Source: an uncultured Methanobrevibacter sp.
GTDB taxonomy: Archaea > Methanobacteriota > Methanobacteria > Methanobacteriales > Methanobacteriaceae
Direction: 5' to 3'
NCBI RefSeq assembly: GCF_902769175.1
Contig: NZ_CACXNW010000012.1
Location: 34,029 to 98,028 of the forward strand
DNA length: 64,000 nt
In this document: in pieces, positions 44,154-55,047 of the stretch
How the letters are laid out: each line of letters starts with the position of its first letter
Position numbering within the stretch: position 1 is the stretch's first letter
Notes under the pieces: model-generated
The model's database searches: none
What the model saw: the letters and a program-made list of their open reading frames with translations, nothing else
Told to the model about the DNA's origin: nothing
Translations under genes and position numbers: made by a program

Positions 44154-44510
44154 ATGACTATGAAAACCGGGAGCAATTTAAAGTTTAATGATGAATATGA
44201 ATATTATACTTTTGATTTGGATCAGGAATTTCTATTAGGTGAATTGCAAGGAGAAGAAATAAGGGATAAAATGATTTCTGCTCAAGAGATATTGGACAAT
44301 CATTTAGAAAATAATTATGAACCAGGGGATGAAATACAAATTGAAAATCCTTTTGAAGACCCAATTCTTAGAAAATTCATTAAAGTAAATGATGTAACTG
44401 ATGAAATGATTGATATAATCTATTATCAGCATCAAATCAATAAGGAAGTTTATAAATTCGTTACAATGACTGAACCTCCTGTAAGAGGTCGTATTTTAAT
44501 TCCAAAATAA
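44154..44510 (+). CDS. Hypothetical protein, unrecognised
   Basis: 118 residues starting at 44154 (MTMKTGSNLKFNDEYEYYTF), with GAGTGATAAT ahead as ribosome site. Acidic, soluble, no signal or membrane segment. The C-terminal half contains IDIIYYQHQINKEVYKFVTM and PPVRGRILIPK. I do not recognise it. A/T-rich spacers with simple repeats flank it on both sides, suggesting a single-gene unit. Confidence 0.65.
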   Translation: MTMKTGSNLKFNDEYEYYTFDLDQEFLLGELQGEEIRDKMISAQEILDNHLENNYEPGDEIQIENPFEDPILRKFIKVNDVTDEMIDIIYYQHQINKEVYKFVTMTEPPVRGRILIPK

Positions 44511-44570
44511 TTGATTTTTCATTATTTGGATACTCCTAATGATTATTTCATTTGATACTCTTAATTGATT

Positions 44571-44672
44571 CTTTAATTTTTTTTCAATCTTTTAAATTTT
44601 TTCTTTAATTTTTTTCTTTAATTTTTTTCTTTAATTTTTTTCTTTAATTTTTTTCTTTAATTTTTTTCAATT
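44571..44672. repeat. 12-14-bp T-rich tandem repeat
   Basis: CTTTAATTTTTT is repeated about six times between 44590 and 44668, downstream of the hypothetical gene. The rest of the spacer to 44880 is A/T-rich, with nothing else seen. Confidence 0.75.
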
Positions 44673-44880
44673 TATTATTTTAAACATTTTTCAAGGATTT
44701 CTAGTTTTCTCTTTTTTAATATATCATTAATTTTAATTGAAAGTTTATTTTGAGTAATTGTTCATAAAATAAATATTCCGATATAATGATAAATTTTATT
44801 AACACGTGTTAACATAATTAATTATAGAAAAATATCTTAAGATTATATTTTTATTTATAATTCTTATTCCAGGTGATTCT

Positions 44881-45354
44881 ATGAAATTCGAGGAATTGAT
44901 GGAGAAAGGAAATCAATTAAGAAAAGAAAACAAGTATGAAGAAGCTTTAGATGCATACCAAGCTGCACTTAAGTTTGACAGTAGACGTACTGAAGCTTGG
45001 AATATGAAAGCAAGTACTTTAGGTCTTTTAAATGAGACCGACAAAGCAATCGAATGCTTTGACAAATCATTGGAGATTGAATGGGAAAATGATCAGACTT
45101 GGTTTTTAAAGGGAATGACCCTATTTGCTGTAAATCGTTTTAATGAAGCAGACTCATCATTTGATAGGGCAATCAATTTAGACCCTCACAATCCTACCTA
45201 TTGGAAATATGAGGGAATGGTCTTAAGTCAATTGAATCACAATGCAGACGCCTTAAAATGCTTAGACAATGCATTGGAATTAAATCCAGATGACGAATCC
45301 ATCCTTGTATTTAGGCATACTGTTGTAGAAGCTATAGAAAAAGAAGAAATGTAA
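44881..45354 (+). CDS. TPR-repeat protein
   Basis: 157 residues made of about four tetratricopeptide repeats, for example NQLRKENKYEEALDAYQAAL, NETDKAIECFDKSLEIE, NRFNEADSSFDRAINLD and NADALKCLDNALELNPDD, with the conserved W/A/Y and P positions. TPRs form a helical superhelix that binds other proteins; the partner is not apparent. AGGTGATTCT gives a good ribosome site. Free-standing small TPR proteins are abundant in methanogens. Confidence 0.88.
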   Translation: MKFEELMEKGNQLRKENKYEEALDAYQAALKFDSRRTEAWNMKASTLGLLNETDKAIECFDKSLEIEWENDQTWFLKGMTLFAVNRFNEADSSFDRAINLDPHNPTYWKYEGMVLSQLNHNADALKCLDNALELNPDDESILVFRHTVVEAIEKEEM

Positions 45355-45402
45355 TTTTAAAATTATTGGCTTTTGCAATATGAAAAAATAAGTAATTAAG
45401 TC

Positions 45403-45433
45403 GTACGATTTAATCGTACAACTCTTTTTTTAT
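45403..45433 (+). terminator. Terminator hairpin after the TPR gene
   Basis: GTACGAT (45403-45409), loop TTA, ATCGTAC (45413-45419), then AACTCTTTTTTT. It lies between the convergent TPR and uvrB genes. Confidence 0.75.
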
Positions 45434-45584
45434 TAATTTTTAGTTTTTATTAAATCTATTTTAACTATTTTTAAGTATTTATTACTTTTTTCGCTATTTT
45501 CAACTTAAAAACAATTAAATATTTAACTATTTTTAAGTAATTTAAACTTTTTTTATAATCTTAAAAACAATTAATATTCTGATT

Positions 45585-47549
45585 TTAATCAACCCTCTTT
45601 ATGCTTTTTAAGGCAACTATTTGATCTCTTAAAACTGCTGCTCTTTCAAAGTCCAAGTCGTTGGCAGCCTCTTTCATTTCTGCCTCCAAGTCTTTAATCA
45701 ACAATTTAAGTTCATCCTTAGGCATTCCTTTAAGGTCGTCTCTTGAAGGAGTCCTTTTAGCAGATGCCTTTTTCTCCTTAAGGGTTCTTGAAGTGGATTG
45801 AGGAGTGATGTTGTACTTTTCATTGTATGCCATCTGAAGCTTTCTTCTTTTGTTTGTAATGTCAACAGCATTTCTAACGGAATCTGTCATGTCATCAACA
45901 TACATAAGCACTTCACCTTCAACGTTCCTTGCAGCTCTTCCTATTGTCTGAATGAGAGAGGTTTCAGATCTTAGGAATCCTTCCTTATCTGCATCCAATA
46001 TGGCAACAAGTCCCACTTCAGGCAGGTCAAGACCTTCCCTTAAGAGGTTTACTCCTACAAGAACGTCAAACTCTCCACGCCTTAAGTCATCAATGATCTC
46101 CACCCTCTCTAATGTATCAATCTCTGAGTGGAGATACCTTACCTTGATTCCTATCTTAGCATAATAGTCAGTCAGGTCTTCAGCCATTCTTTTGGTAAGT
46201 GTTGTAACAAGAATCCTTTGGTCATTAGCCACCTTCTTTCGCACTTCACCGAGAAGGTCTTCAACTTGTCCTTGAACTGGTCTGATTGTGATTTTAGGGT
46301 CAACAAGTCCTGTTGGCCTAATGATCTGCTCAACTACATTTTGGCTTCTTGACATTTCATATGGTCCTGGAGTAGCTGAAACATAAAGAACCTGATTTTG
46401 AGAAGCTTCGAACTCATCAAATCTCAATGGTCTGTTTTCCTTTGCAGAAGGCAATCTGAAACCATATTCTACAAGAGTTTCCTTTCTTGCCCTGTCCCCA
46501 TTGTACATTCCTCTGATTTGGGGAACTGTTACGTGGGATTCATCAATGATAGTCAAATAGTCATCTGGGAAATACTTAAGCAATGAATATGGCATGTCTC
46601 CCCAGTTTCTTCCAGACAAGTGCATGGAATAGTTTTCGATTCCCGGACAATAGCCCATTTCCTGGAGCATCTCTATATCAAAACGGGTTCTTTGCTCTAA
46701 TCTTTGAGCTTCAACATATTTTCCATTGAGATTCAACTCTCTAAGCCTTGATTCAAGTTCATCATTAATGTCCTTTAATGCTTGATCCATTCTGTCAGCA
46801 CCTACAACGAAGTGCTTTGCTGGAAATATCATGTATCTTAGAAGAGACTCTTCCTTGACACCGGTTACAGGATTGATTAAGCCAATTGCATCAATCTCAT
46901 CACCAAACAATTCGATTCTGATTGGAGGAGTTCCATGAACCGGATTGATTTCAATAACATCTCCCCTAACTCTGAATTGACCCCTTTCAAAGGCAATGTC
47001 ATTCCTTTCATACTGCATGAAAATAAGCTTTCTAAGTATGTCGGAACGGTCATAAATGTCACCTACAGCTATGGAAAATGCGAATTCACCATAATCTTCA
47101 GGTGAACCTATACCATATATGCAGCTTACGCTGCTAACTACAATCACATCATCCCGAGACAAAAGTGATTGTGTGGCAGAGTGCCTCATTATGTCTATCT
47201 CTTCATTGATTGACGCTTCCTTGTCAATGAATGTGTCAGTTCTTGGCACATAAGCTTCAGGCTGGTAGTAATCATAATAGCTGACAAAGTATTCAACTGC
47301 ATTGTCAGGGAAAAAGACCTTGAATTCTTCATATAACTGTGCAGCTAATGTCTTGTTATGTGATATGATAAGTGTTGGCTTTTGCACATTTTCTATAATG
47401 TTAGCCATTGTATATGTTTTTCCAGAACCTGTAACACCTAATAGTGTTTGCTCACGCAATCCTTTTTTTATTCCTTCAGATAAGGATTCAATCGCTTGTG
47501 GTTGGTCACCAAGTGGCTTATATGGAGATTTCAGTTTAAATTCTTTCAA
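45585..47549 (-). CDS. uvrB: Excinuclease ABC subunit B
   Basis: 654-residue damage-verifying helicase-like ATPase. It has Walker [11 protein letters not shown] (about residues 38-47), the damage-binding beta-hairpin region [19 protein letters not shown] (motif II), VSATPGPYE, the helicase motifs [20 protein letters not shown] and QTIGRAARN, and a C-terminal UVR domain [14 protein letters not shown] that recruits UvrC. Complete and of standard length. It is not in an operon with uvrA or uvrC; the upstream spacer of 850 bp holds tandem repeats. Confidence 0.97.
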   Translation of the reverse strand: MKEFKLKSPYKPLGDQPQAIESLSEGIKKGLREQTLLGVTGSGKTYTMANIIENVQKPTLIISHNKTLAAQLYEEFKVFFPDNAVEYFVSYYDYYQPEAYVPRTDTFIDKEASINEEIDIMRHSATQSLLSRDDVIVVSSVSCIYGIGSPEDYGEFAFSIAVGDIYDRSDILRKLIFMQYERNDIAFERGQFRVRGDVIEINPVHGTPPIRIELFGDEIDAIGLINPVTGVKEESLLRYMIFPAKHFVVGADRMDQALKDINDELESRLRELNLNGKYVEAQRLEQRTRFDIEMLQEMGYCPGIENYSMHLSGRNWGDMPYSLLKYFPDDYLTIIDESHVTVPQIRGMYNGDRARKETLVEYGFRLPSAKENRPLRFDEFEASQNQVLYVSATPGPYEMSRSQNVVEQIIRPTGLVDPKITIRPVQGQVEDLLGEVRKKVANDQRILVTTLTKRMAEDLTDYYAKIGIKVRYLHSEIDTLERVEIIDDLRRGEFDVLVGVNLLREGLDLPEVGLVAILDADKEGFLRSETSLIQTIGRAARNVEGEVLMYVDDMTDSVRNAVDITNKRRKLQMAYNEKYNITPQSTSRTLKEKKASAKRTPSRDDLKGMPKDELKLLIKDLEAEMKEAANDLDFERAAVLRDQIVALKSIKRVD

Positions 47550-47702
47550 TTTATCACCAAATTTTTGATGGTTTTTATTTTCAATTAGATTAGTATTATA
47601 TATTTTAGTATTGTTTCTTATTAATTTTATCTATATTTTAAATGAATTTATTTTATTATTTTTGTGAATTTTATTATTTTTGAATAATGATTTTAATTTT
47701 TA

Positions 47703-47877
47703 GATTTTATTGTTTTTTCTTAATTTTATTGATTTTGAATAATGATTTTAATTTATGGATTTTATTGTTTTTTCTTAATTTTATTGATTTTGAATATTCA
47801 TTTTAATTTAGGGATTTTATTGTTTTTTCTTAATTTTATTGATTTTGAATATTCATTTTAATTTATAGATTTTAATT
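47703..47877. repeat. 55-bp tandem repeat, three copies plus
   Basis: GATTTTATTGTTTTTTCTTA starts units at 47703, 47758 and 47813, and a partial fourth begins at 47868; period is exactly 55. It lies in the 853-bp spacer between divergent uvrB and the Ig-repeat protein gene. The remainder is A/T-rich; AGGATATATATAATA (48219-48233) is a plausible promoter element for the rightward gene. Confidence 0.85.
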
Positions 47878-48402
47878 ATTTATTGTTTAATTTATCAATT
47901 TTTAAAAAATGATTTAATTAACTTTATTTTAATTTTTAAAGAAAATATGGCTTTATTTTTAATTATTGCTCTTTATTATTTAATATTTTTAAGATTATTA
48001 ATAATTATAATTCTTAAATTTAGTTTTATTATCTTATTTTCATTTATTAGATTTTTTATCATGAATATATTTAATAAACCTTTTAATATTGCTTCAATCT
48101 AATATTTTAAGGCCATATAGTGATTTTTTTCTATTTATTTTAAACTTATCTTGATGGAAAATGGATATTTGTCCATAATATTTGCTCTTATCCATTGAAT
48201 TTTAAAATCATAAAGCAAAAAGGATATATATAATAAAAAATTATATAATATAATATAATATTAAGTGAACTATTTTTATATATTAAAAATCGGGATTAAT
48301 ATGTTAAAATTCACTTGTATTACTATGATATTAGAGATTATATAAAATCCTAATTTAAGAATTTATGAAATCTAGAAATTATTCTAAGGAGGATAAAAAT
48401 TT

Positions 48403-51078
48403 ATGAAATTAAATAAATCCTTTATCTTAATTTCATTGATATCTATTTTCCTATTGTTAAGTATTAGTGCAGCTTCCGCTGCAGATGATATGGATAATCA
48501 TGTCATGGCTGATTCTGCTTCAGATATGACTATTGATGATATGGATATTGATGATATTAGTGATAATAGCAAAGATAATAATATATTATCTCAAGGAGAA
48601 AATACAGAAATTATTGCTAACTCTACTGGGGATAGTGGAAAAATCGATACAACCATCGAATCTGAGAATAAAACCTATAAATATGGTGAAGATATTAAAA
48701 TCCCAGTAATCGTTAAAGACAAACAAAGCAATAATGTAACCATTGCAAAAAAGGATCTTAATGTATCTAAAGGCAATGAAGCAATTAATTTTACATTTGA
48801 TAATGAATCCAATGTTGTCTTGAATCAATTAGATTTAGGAGAATATGTAATTAACATTAAATATTTAGGTAATGCTACTTACAATGCCGCATCAACCTCT
48901 GTTAATTTAACTATTGAGAAAACCAACACTACCATTGTAAATTTTGAAGAAAAAATCAAAAATGGTACTACAGTAAGCTTTGACCTTATCATCAAAGGTG
49001 AAAACGATTTCGATGTTCCATTCACCAAAAATGATATTAAAGTTTATCATATTACAGAAACTGAAGAAAAGCTTACATTTGTTCTTAAGGACAAAAAAAT
49101 TACAATAGCTAACATAACTGAAATGGGTGAACACAATATCAAAGTTGTATTTAATGGAACCAATATCAGTACTGGCTGTGAAAAAATCATTAAAATCATT
49201 ATTGTTGATAACAATACAATTAAAGCTAATGATACATTGAATAAGACTGTGCATGATAGTAAAGACATTAATATTCCTATAGTCATTACCAATGGATATT
49301 TTGATGTTGAAACCAATAAGACAATTGTAACTAACCTTACTGTAGAAAAAGAAGATTTAACTTTAATATTCAAATACAATAATGGAACTGAAAACATCAC
49401 TGAAGTGATTCCTATAGGTAATTTTAATTTAACTGGTCAACCAGGTAATTATACAATTAGCTTCACTAATGATACCTTAAAAGATGACGGTGAACTTACA
49501 ATCATCTACAAAAACGACACTCTTAGTGAGGCAAACAAGACCATTAAATTTACAAGATTTACTAATGTGTTAATTGAGGTAAAAAATGCTGTTGTAGATT
49601 TCCAAACTGGAAACTTCACTTTTGTATTGAAAGATGCTGAAACAAATGCAACTTTACCTAATGTCACTATTACAATCAAAGGAGTAAAGTTCTACTCTTT
49701 TGTTAATGGTTCTTCCCTTAGTCCAAGTAAGGATTTCACTACTGATGCAAACGGCCTCATAGTTATTGAAAATCTTAATTTGAATTCAGAATATGAGTTT
49801 ACCTCATTTATTTACAACTTCACAGCTCTTGCTGCTGGAAAATATAATTTAACTTTTAACGACACTAGTGGTGGTAATTATAATATCACCAATGAAAATG
49901 CTGAAATCACTGTAAATCCTATTGCAGTTGACATTATAGCTAAAAACTATAAGCAACAAATAGGAAGCGGTGTAAAATACACTTTCAAAGTTATTAACAA
50001 AAAAACCGGCGAAGCTGTAAAATTAGTTTCTATGCAATTTAAAGTAAAAATAGGCTCAGCTTATAGTACTTACAACACAACCACAAACATGTCTGGTGAA
50101 TCTGGATTTACCATTAATTTAGCAGGTGGTACCTATCCAGTGATTATTGCAACCAACAGTGCAAACCTTGTAAAGAACTCTGTAAGCAGAAACATGACCC
50201 TTACCAAAAAACCTGCAGTTTTAACTGCATACAATAGAACCATCTATTTCGGTTCCGCTCCAACTACCATTGTAAGATTCACTGATAAAGCAACTGGTAA
50301 ATACATCAACAGAGGAATCGTAAAGGTAAGAGTATACATTACTTCCAAAAAATACGCTGATTTAGCATTCTACACCAATAAAACAGGTCAATTCAAATTC
50401 AATATGGCATTACCTGTTGGTGTACACAAGCTTATCATCAGCAGTGGTGACAGCAATTATACTGCAAGCAGCATTACAAGATATGTTACTGTTAAAAAGG
50501 CATCTGGTAAATTTACTGCTCCTAAAATAGGTACATACTACAGATCCGGTAGAATCTATTCCATTAGATTAACCAACACTAAAAACAAGGCTAATATCTA
50601 TGGTGCAAGTGTAAACATCAAAGTATACATTTCCAAATACAGATTCTACAACTACACTGGTGTAACTGATGGATACGGTAAAATCAACATTAAAGTTAAT
50701 TACAAACCTGGAACTTATAAGGTAGTTGTAAGCAATAATGACAAAGGATACACTGCAAAAGCTGTAACCGGTCAAATTAAAGTTTACAAACATCCTATCA
50801 AATTTGCTCCAGTTGCTTATAAAGTCAAAAAAGGAAACTACTTTAAAGTAAAAGTAATTAGCTTAAAAACCAAAAAAGTGCTTTCTGCCGTAAAGATCAA
50901 AGTAAGAGTATACACTGGTAAAAAGTCTAAGGTCTACACTATTAAGACCAATAAGAAAGGAATTGCAAACTTAAAGGTTGTTCAAAGTGTAGGAAAACAT
51001 AAGATAGTTCTTACTAATCCTGCAACCAAACTTTATTCTGCAAAAAGCCTTACTAAGACTATGACTGTAACAAAATAA
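48403..51078 (+). CDS. Adhesin-like secreted protein with Ig-like repeats
   Basis: 891 residues. The signal peptide (MKLNKSFILISLISIFLLLS ... ASAADDMDN) follows a strong AAGGAGG site. There are no beta-helix repeats here; instead a series of Ig-like modules of about 85-100 residues, with repeated endings such as LGEYVINIKYLGNATYNAAS, VGVHKLIISSGDSNYTASS, PGTYKVVVSNNDKGYTAK and VGKHKIVLTNPATKLYSAK. The C-terminal third is lysine- and tyrosine-rich and very basic. This matches the Ig-like-repeat ALPs of Methanobrevibacter and is intact, unlike the cluster at 11.5-19.2 kb. Probably cell-surface or wall-bound. Confidence 0.85.
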   Translation: MKLNKSFILISLISIFLLLSISAASAADDMDNHVMADSASDMTIDDMDIDDISDNSKDNNILSQGENTEIIANSTGDSGKIDTTIESENKTYKYGEDIKIPVIVKDKQSNNVTIAKKDLNVSKGNEAINFTFDNESNVVLNQLDLGEYVINIKYLGNATYNAASTSVNLTIEKTNTTIVNFEEKIKNGTTVSFDLIIKGENDFDVPFTKNDIKVYHITETEEKLTFVLKDKKITIANITEMGEHNIKVVFNGTNISTGCEKIIKIIIVDNNTIKANDTLNKTVHDSKDINIPIVITNGYFDVETNKTIVTNLTVEKEDLTLIFKYNNGTENITEVIPIGNFNLTGQPGNYTISFTNDTLKDDGELTIIYKNDTLSEANKTIKFTRFTNVLIEVKNAVVDFQTGNFTFVLKDAETNATLPNVTITIKGVKFYSFVNGSSLSPSKDFTTDANGLIVIENLNLNSEYEFTSFIYNFTALAAGKYNLTFNDTSGGNYNITNENAEITVNPIAVDIIAKNYKQQIGSGVKYTFKVINKKTGEAVKLVSMQFKVKIGSAYSTYNTTTNMSGESGFTINLAGGTYPVIIATNSANLVKNSVSRNMTLTKKPAVLTAYNRTIYFGSAPTTIVRFTDKATGKYINRGIVKVRVYITSKKYADLAFYTNKTGQFKFNMALPVGVHKLIISSGDSNYTASSITRYVTVKKASGKFTAPKIGTYYRSGRIYSIRLTNTKNKANIYGASVNIKVYISKYRFYNYTGVTDGYGKINIKVNYKPGTYKVVVSNNDKGYTAKAVTGQIKVYKHPIKFAPVAYKVKKGNYFKVKVISLKTKKVLSAVKIKVRVYTGKKSKVYTIKTNKKGIANLKVVQSVGKHKIVLTNPATKLYSAKSLTKTMTVTK

Positions 51079-51099
51079 GTAGAAAGTTTTAATTAAAAT

Positions 51100-51135
51100 T
51101 TAAGAGAATTATTTCTCTTAATTTCTTTTTTTTTT
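51100..51135 (+). terminator. Terminator hairpin after the Ig-repeat gene
   Basis: TTAAGAGAA (51100-51108), loop TTAT, TTCTCTTAA (51113-51121), then a T-run. The rest of the spacer to 51449 is A/T-rich without a visible gene. Confidence 0.75.
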
Positions 51136-51449
51136 AAATGATTTTTTTCAAATTCTTTTTTTATGTATCTATATTTTGATTTAATTTCTTTTTTTAGGAA
51201 TTTTAAATTTATTTTTAATATTTTTGTTTTAATTTATTTATTCTAATTTTCATTTCTTATTATGTTTTTTTTTTAATTAATTGAAAATCTATTTTTTTAT
51301 TAAAGAATAATTAAGCTTTTTTATTAATTCATAATTTAAATTAAATAAGTTTATTATTTATAAAAATCAATATAATAATACTTAAAATATTTAAACGAAA
51401 AAACATTTAACAAAAACCCATCAATATTTTTATTTTATGAGGTAACAAC

Positions 51450-52133
51450 GTGTATAGTGAAACTAAAATAGCTATTCCAATTTTTCAAAGAAACAAAGAG
51501 GATATCTTAAAAGTGGCTAATGAATGCATAATTAAAGGTGCAGATATTCTTGAGCTTAGAATAGATGGAATGGATAGTCCTAATCCACAAATCGTTAAGG
51601 AGATTATAGAGGAAATCAATTTTCCTACAATAGCTACAAATAGGACCATGAAAGAGGGAGGATCCTTTAGAGGAAGTGAAGAAGACAGAATAGCCATACT
51701 TAGAGAATGCTGTGATGTAGCTGATTATGTTGATGTTGAGCTTCAAACAGATAGGAAGCTTATTGAATCTATTACTGAAACTGGAGTGACCTCAATCATT
51801 TCATATCACAACTTTAAGCTAACTCCAGAACTGGATATATTGATGGACATTGTCATTCAGGAAAAGGAAATTGGAGACATTGCAAAAATAGCTGTAATGC
51901 CTAACACATTAGAAGACATCTTAACCATTCTTCCTATCTTATCTCACTTTGATAACACTATAGCCATTTCCATGGGGGAATTAGGAAGCTATACAAGAGT
52001 GATTGCATCTAAATTCAATGCTCCATTCGCATTTGCTGTAGTCAATGACAATACTGCTCCAGGGCAAATAGACATTGACACAATGAAATCATTAATGAAC
52101 AGCGATTTAATCAATACAGATGACTTAAAATAA
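51450..52133 (+). CDS. aroD: 3-dehydroquinate dehydratase, type I
   Basis: Dehydrates 3-dehydroquinate to 3-dehydroshikimate. The 227-residue protein starts at GTG 51450 after GAGGTAACAAC. Type I residues are visible: the ELRIDGM substrate loop, catalytic His in SYHNFKLTP, the Schiff-base lysine in IAKIAVMPNT, and SMGELGSYTRV plus APGQIDI near the C-terminus. Its product feeds aroE at 20703-21608. Single gene, T-rich spacers on both sides. Confidence 0.95.
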   Translation: MYSETKIAIPIFQRNKEDILKVANECIIKGADILELRIDGMDSPNPQIVKEIIEEINFPTIATNRTMKEGGSFRGSEEDRIAILRECCDVADYVDVELQTDRKLIESITETGVTSIISYHNFKLTPELDILMDIVIQEKEIGDIAKIAVMPNTLEDILTILPILSHFDNTIAISMGELGSYTRVIASKFNAPFAFAVVNDNTAPGQIDIDTMKSLMNSDLINTDDLK

Positions 52134-52397
52134 TTTCATCTTTTACTTTTTTTAAAATTTTTTCCTATTTTTTTATTAAATATTATTATTCTATTTCTAA
52201 CACTGATTGATTAATTTTAGACTGATTTTAAGAAAAAACTTTATTTTATTAATTAATATTTTAGTTCTGGAACTATTGATTAATTTTGAACTGGATTTTA
52301 AGTAAAAACTTTTTTCCACTTTATTTATGTATTAAATAATTTATTGAATTTATAAAAATAATTATTAACTATAAAATCAAAAGATATAATTGATATT

Positions 52398-53123
52398 ATG
52401 AAAGTGGTAGCTATTGGTGCGGATATTTCAAATAATGATGTTTCTGTTTCTCCCTCATTAGTTGAAAATATTGAAAGAGACATTCCAAATCTATTGGAAT
52501 TGGGAGCAAGAAAAGCCGCTTTAACAAATATAACCGGTGATGATATAGTCATTACAGCATTTGTTGAAGATGAACTTTTAGAAACAGTCAATGCAGGAAT
52601 TGTAAAAATCCTAAGGGATAATGCAGAGGATTCCGGCGATTTGGATGGAATATCACAAGATCCAAATAAAGGAGGAGAAGGAATCTCCTATGCAGAAGCA
52701 AATCTTGAAGATGGACTATATCAAGATGCAATAGTAATGGCTTTTGACACCTATGGTGGAGAAGCCTTTGTAGCAGATGTTGCAAACTCTGCCATTGAAG
52801 CGGCAAGTGGCATGAATGCAGTTACTGGAGTAAGCGATAAGATAGGAAGTAGAACAGATATTCCTGGTGTTGGATATGTGTCCTCCAACGATACAGATGA
52901 TCCTGTAGTAGTGGTTTCCGTCAATGAATTGGAACAGATTGCTGTAGTTGCAAGTACAATGATTGGAGCAGCTTTAGGACATAAAAACACTTATCTTGTA
53001 AGAAGGCACACAGCATGCAATGTGCTTCCAGGAAGTGTCTTGGTATCTGTAACTGCACTAATGAATGGAAATATGATAGACTTATCTATACCATTTGAAA
53101 ACAAAACAAGAATTTTAGGTTAA
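52398..53123 (+). CDS. Conserved protein of unknown function
   Basis: 241 residues, soluble. Distinct segments: LGARKAALTNITGDDIVITA, GGEGISYAEANLEDGLYQDA, ASGMNAVTGVSDKIGSRTDI, and a C-terminal RRHTACNVLPGSVLVS. The high content of Gly/Ala motifs and the well-formed alpha/beta pattern indicate a conserved enzyme-like protein, but I cannot place the family. It lies between aroD and a PAP2 gene, all rightward, separated by A/T-rich spacers. The start is at ATG 52398. Confidence 0.72.
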   Translation: MKVVAIGADISNNDVSVSPSLVENIERDIPNLLELGARKAALTNITGDDIVITAFVEDELLETVNAGIVKILRDNAEDSGDLDGISQDPNKGGEGISYAEANLEDGLYQDAIVMAFDTYGGEAFVADVANSAIEAASGMNAVTGVSDKIGSRTDIPGVGYVSSNDTDDPVVVVSVNELEQIAVVASTMIGAALGHKNTYLVRRHTACNVLPGSVLVSVTALMNGNMIDLSIPFENKTRILG

Positions 53124-53288
53124 GTATCATTTTAATTGATTTTAGATATGATTATTTTTATTTTTTTTAATAAAGTATTGATTTAATAATGCATAGATTA
53201 GATTATTCTTTATTGAAATTTTTTCTTATTTTTTCTTATAATTAGCATCATTTCATAATATGAATTATTTTTATGTATTGGAGATAAT

Positions 53289-53849
53289 ATGAGTAATATA
53301 CAGATAGACTTATTATATTTTATAAATAATGGATTGCAAAATCCCATTTTAGACAAGATAGTACCTATCATATATTCTCTTACTGATGTGAGAGTGATAT
53401 TGGGTTTGATCATATTGGCTTTAATAGCCTCTTGGATATTGAAAAATGATAAGGTTAAGAAGATTGCACTCTTATGCCTTCTTGCTTATGGTTTTTCCAT
53501 TATTTTGATAATGATTTCTAAAACTTTCTATCCAAGCCCAAGGCCTTTTATTGCTTTGGAAGGAATTCGATTAACTGTGCATGATAATGGATTTTATTCT
53601 TTCCCTTCAGGCCATTTTGGAATTTCAACTACTGTGATTTCTGTTATCTTATTGAAGGCAGACAAGTATAAAAATCAATTGATTGTTTTAGCAATCATTT
53701 ATTTGCTTATGTTGGCATTTGTAGTGATGTACGGTGGAGTTCACTATCCGATTGATATAATCGGCGGTGGAGTAATAGGAGTAATATCTGCAGTAATCAT
53801 TGTACGTGTTTTAGGAAAATATTTGCCTTGGATTAATGATTCCTCATAA
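53289..53849 (+). CDS. PAP2-family membrane phosphatase
   Basis: 186 residues, six hydrophobic segments. The three phosphatase motifs are present: KTFYPSPRPF (KxxxxxxRP), SFPSGHFG (PSGH) and YGGVHYPIDIIGG (the HxxxD motif with a preceding Tyr/Gly rather than SR). Such enzymes hydrolyse lipid phosphates, for example polyprenyl pyrophosphates, at the membrane. TGGAGATAAT serves as ribosome site. An unusual array of terminator hairpins follows (53857-54062). Confidence 0.9.
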   Translation: MSNIQIDLLYFINNGLQNPILDKIVPIIYSLTDVRVILGLIILALIASWILKNDKVKKIALLCLLAYGFSIILIMISKTFYPSPRPFIALEGIRLTVHDNGFYSFPSGHFGISTTVISVILLKADKYKNQLIVLAIIYLLMLAFVVMYGGVHYPIDIIGGGVIGVISAVIIVRVLGKYLPWINDSS

Positions 53850-53856
53850 TAATGTT

Positions 53857-54062
53857 AATAGGTTCTAAATCCTATTTTTAATAATATCATTATTAATAGG
53901 TAAAATCCTATTTTTAATAATATCATTATTAATAGGTAAAATCCTATTTTTAATAATATCATTATTTATAGGTTTAAATCCTATTTTTAATAATATCATT
54001 ATTTATAGGTTTAAATCCTATTTTTAATAATATCATTATTAATAGGTTTAAATCCAAGTTTT
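53857..54062 (+). repeat. About 36-bp tandem repeat of terminator-like hairpins, five to six copies
   Basis: Each unit is AATAGG (or TATAGG), a short loop, CCTATT, then TTTAATAATATCATTATT. Left arms lie at 53857, 53895, 53931, 53967, 54004 and about 54041; the last has lost its right arm. Every intact unit looks like a small stem followed by T residues, so the PAP2 gene is followed by a row of terminators. Confidence 0.85.
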
Positions 54063-54136
54063 AAAAATTTCATAATGTTTAATAAGTTGATTAAATCCAA
54101 GTTTTAATAATAAGAATTCATTTAAGAGTCAATAAT

Positions 54137-54757
54137 ATGTTTGAAAATATGGATGATGAAGAGATTCTAAAGGAATTAAGGCAATTGACAAAGGATAAGG
54201 AGTGCTGGAAAACTAATTTAGATGATGTTGCACTTATATTGAATGGTGATTATTCCGATTCAGTTAAGGCAAAGGCATTATGGCTTCTTGGAGAAATGGG
54301 TTTGAAATATCCTAAGGAAATAGGACTATATGTTAAGGATATTGGAATCTATTTAGAGGATGAGAATCCTAAATTGAGGGAAAGATCTGCTAATGCAATT
54401 GGAAGAATAGGGCGTGCAGATAAGGATTTAGTAATCGATTATATGGACAAATTGATGAAAATGAGAAATGATGAATCTGCCAATGTCCGCCATGCTTTCA
54501 TTTGGGCTTGTGAAAATATAGCAACAAATGCTCCTGACCTATTCTGTGAAAAGCTTGAAATCTTTTATGAAATGATTTCAGACCCTGGAGAAAAGGTTAG
54601 GATAGAAGCTCCTGAAATGTTTAGGGTGATCGGCAAAACAAGGCCGAATTGCGTAAAACCTTATTTGGAAAAGTTGGAATATGTTGCAGAAAATGATGAG
54701 AATCCTACAGTTCGCATTCATAGTGCTGGTGCAATTCGAATTACAAAAAAGCATTAA
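54137..54757 (+). CDS. HEAT-repeat protein
   Basis: 206 residues of paired helices of the HEAT/PBS-lyase type: SVKAKALWLLGEMGLKYPKE, PKLRERSANAIGRIGRADKD, ANVRHAFIWACENIATNAPD, EKVRIEAPEMFRVIGKTRPN and PTVRIHSAGAIRI, each with the typical V/L-R-x-x-A pattern. It is a protein-binding scaffold in the cytoplasm; the partner is unknown. The start ATGTTTGAAAATATGGATG follows AAGAGTCAATA, a weak ribosome site. Confidence 0.85.
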   Translation: MFENMDDEEILKELRQLTKDKECWKTNLDDVALILNGDYSDSVKAKALWLLGEMGLKYPKEIGLYVKDIGIYLEDENPKLRERSANAIGRIGRADKDLVIDYMDKLMKMRNDESANVRHAFIWACENIATNAPDLFCEKLEIFYEMISDPGEKVRIEAPEMFRVIGKTRPNCVKPYLEKLEYVAENDENPTVRIHSAGAIRITKKH

Positions 54758-55047
54758 AGAAAAGTGAAAATATTAAAAGTAACTAATTAAATTATTTAAT
54801 TAATTATTTTAATACTTCATTTCAAAAAAATATTTTTTAATTGTTTTCTTTAATTCTTTAAAATATATTTTTTTAATTATTTTTTTTTATTTAATTCACT
54901 AAAAACTAATTTTTTTAATTATTTTTTTCAAGAAAAACTGTTTTTTTTAAATAATTTTTTATTCAATTCACAAAAAACAATTTTTATTATTAAATAATTT
55001 TTAATAAATAACTATTTTCAATATATCTAAAGAATTATTTCAATTTT
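54758..55047. other. Spacer between convergent HEAT-repeat and hydrolase genes
   Basis: About 290 bp of A/T-rich DNA with reiterated TTTTTTTAATTATTTTTTT-like segments (54840-54990). No gene seen. Confidence 0.4.
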
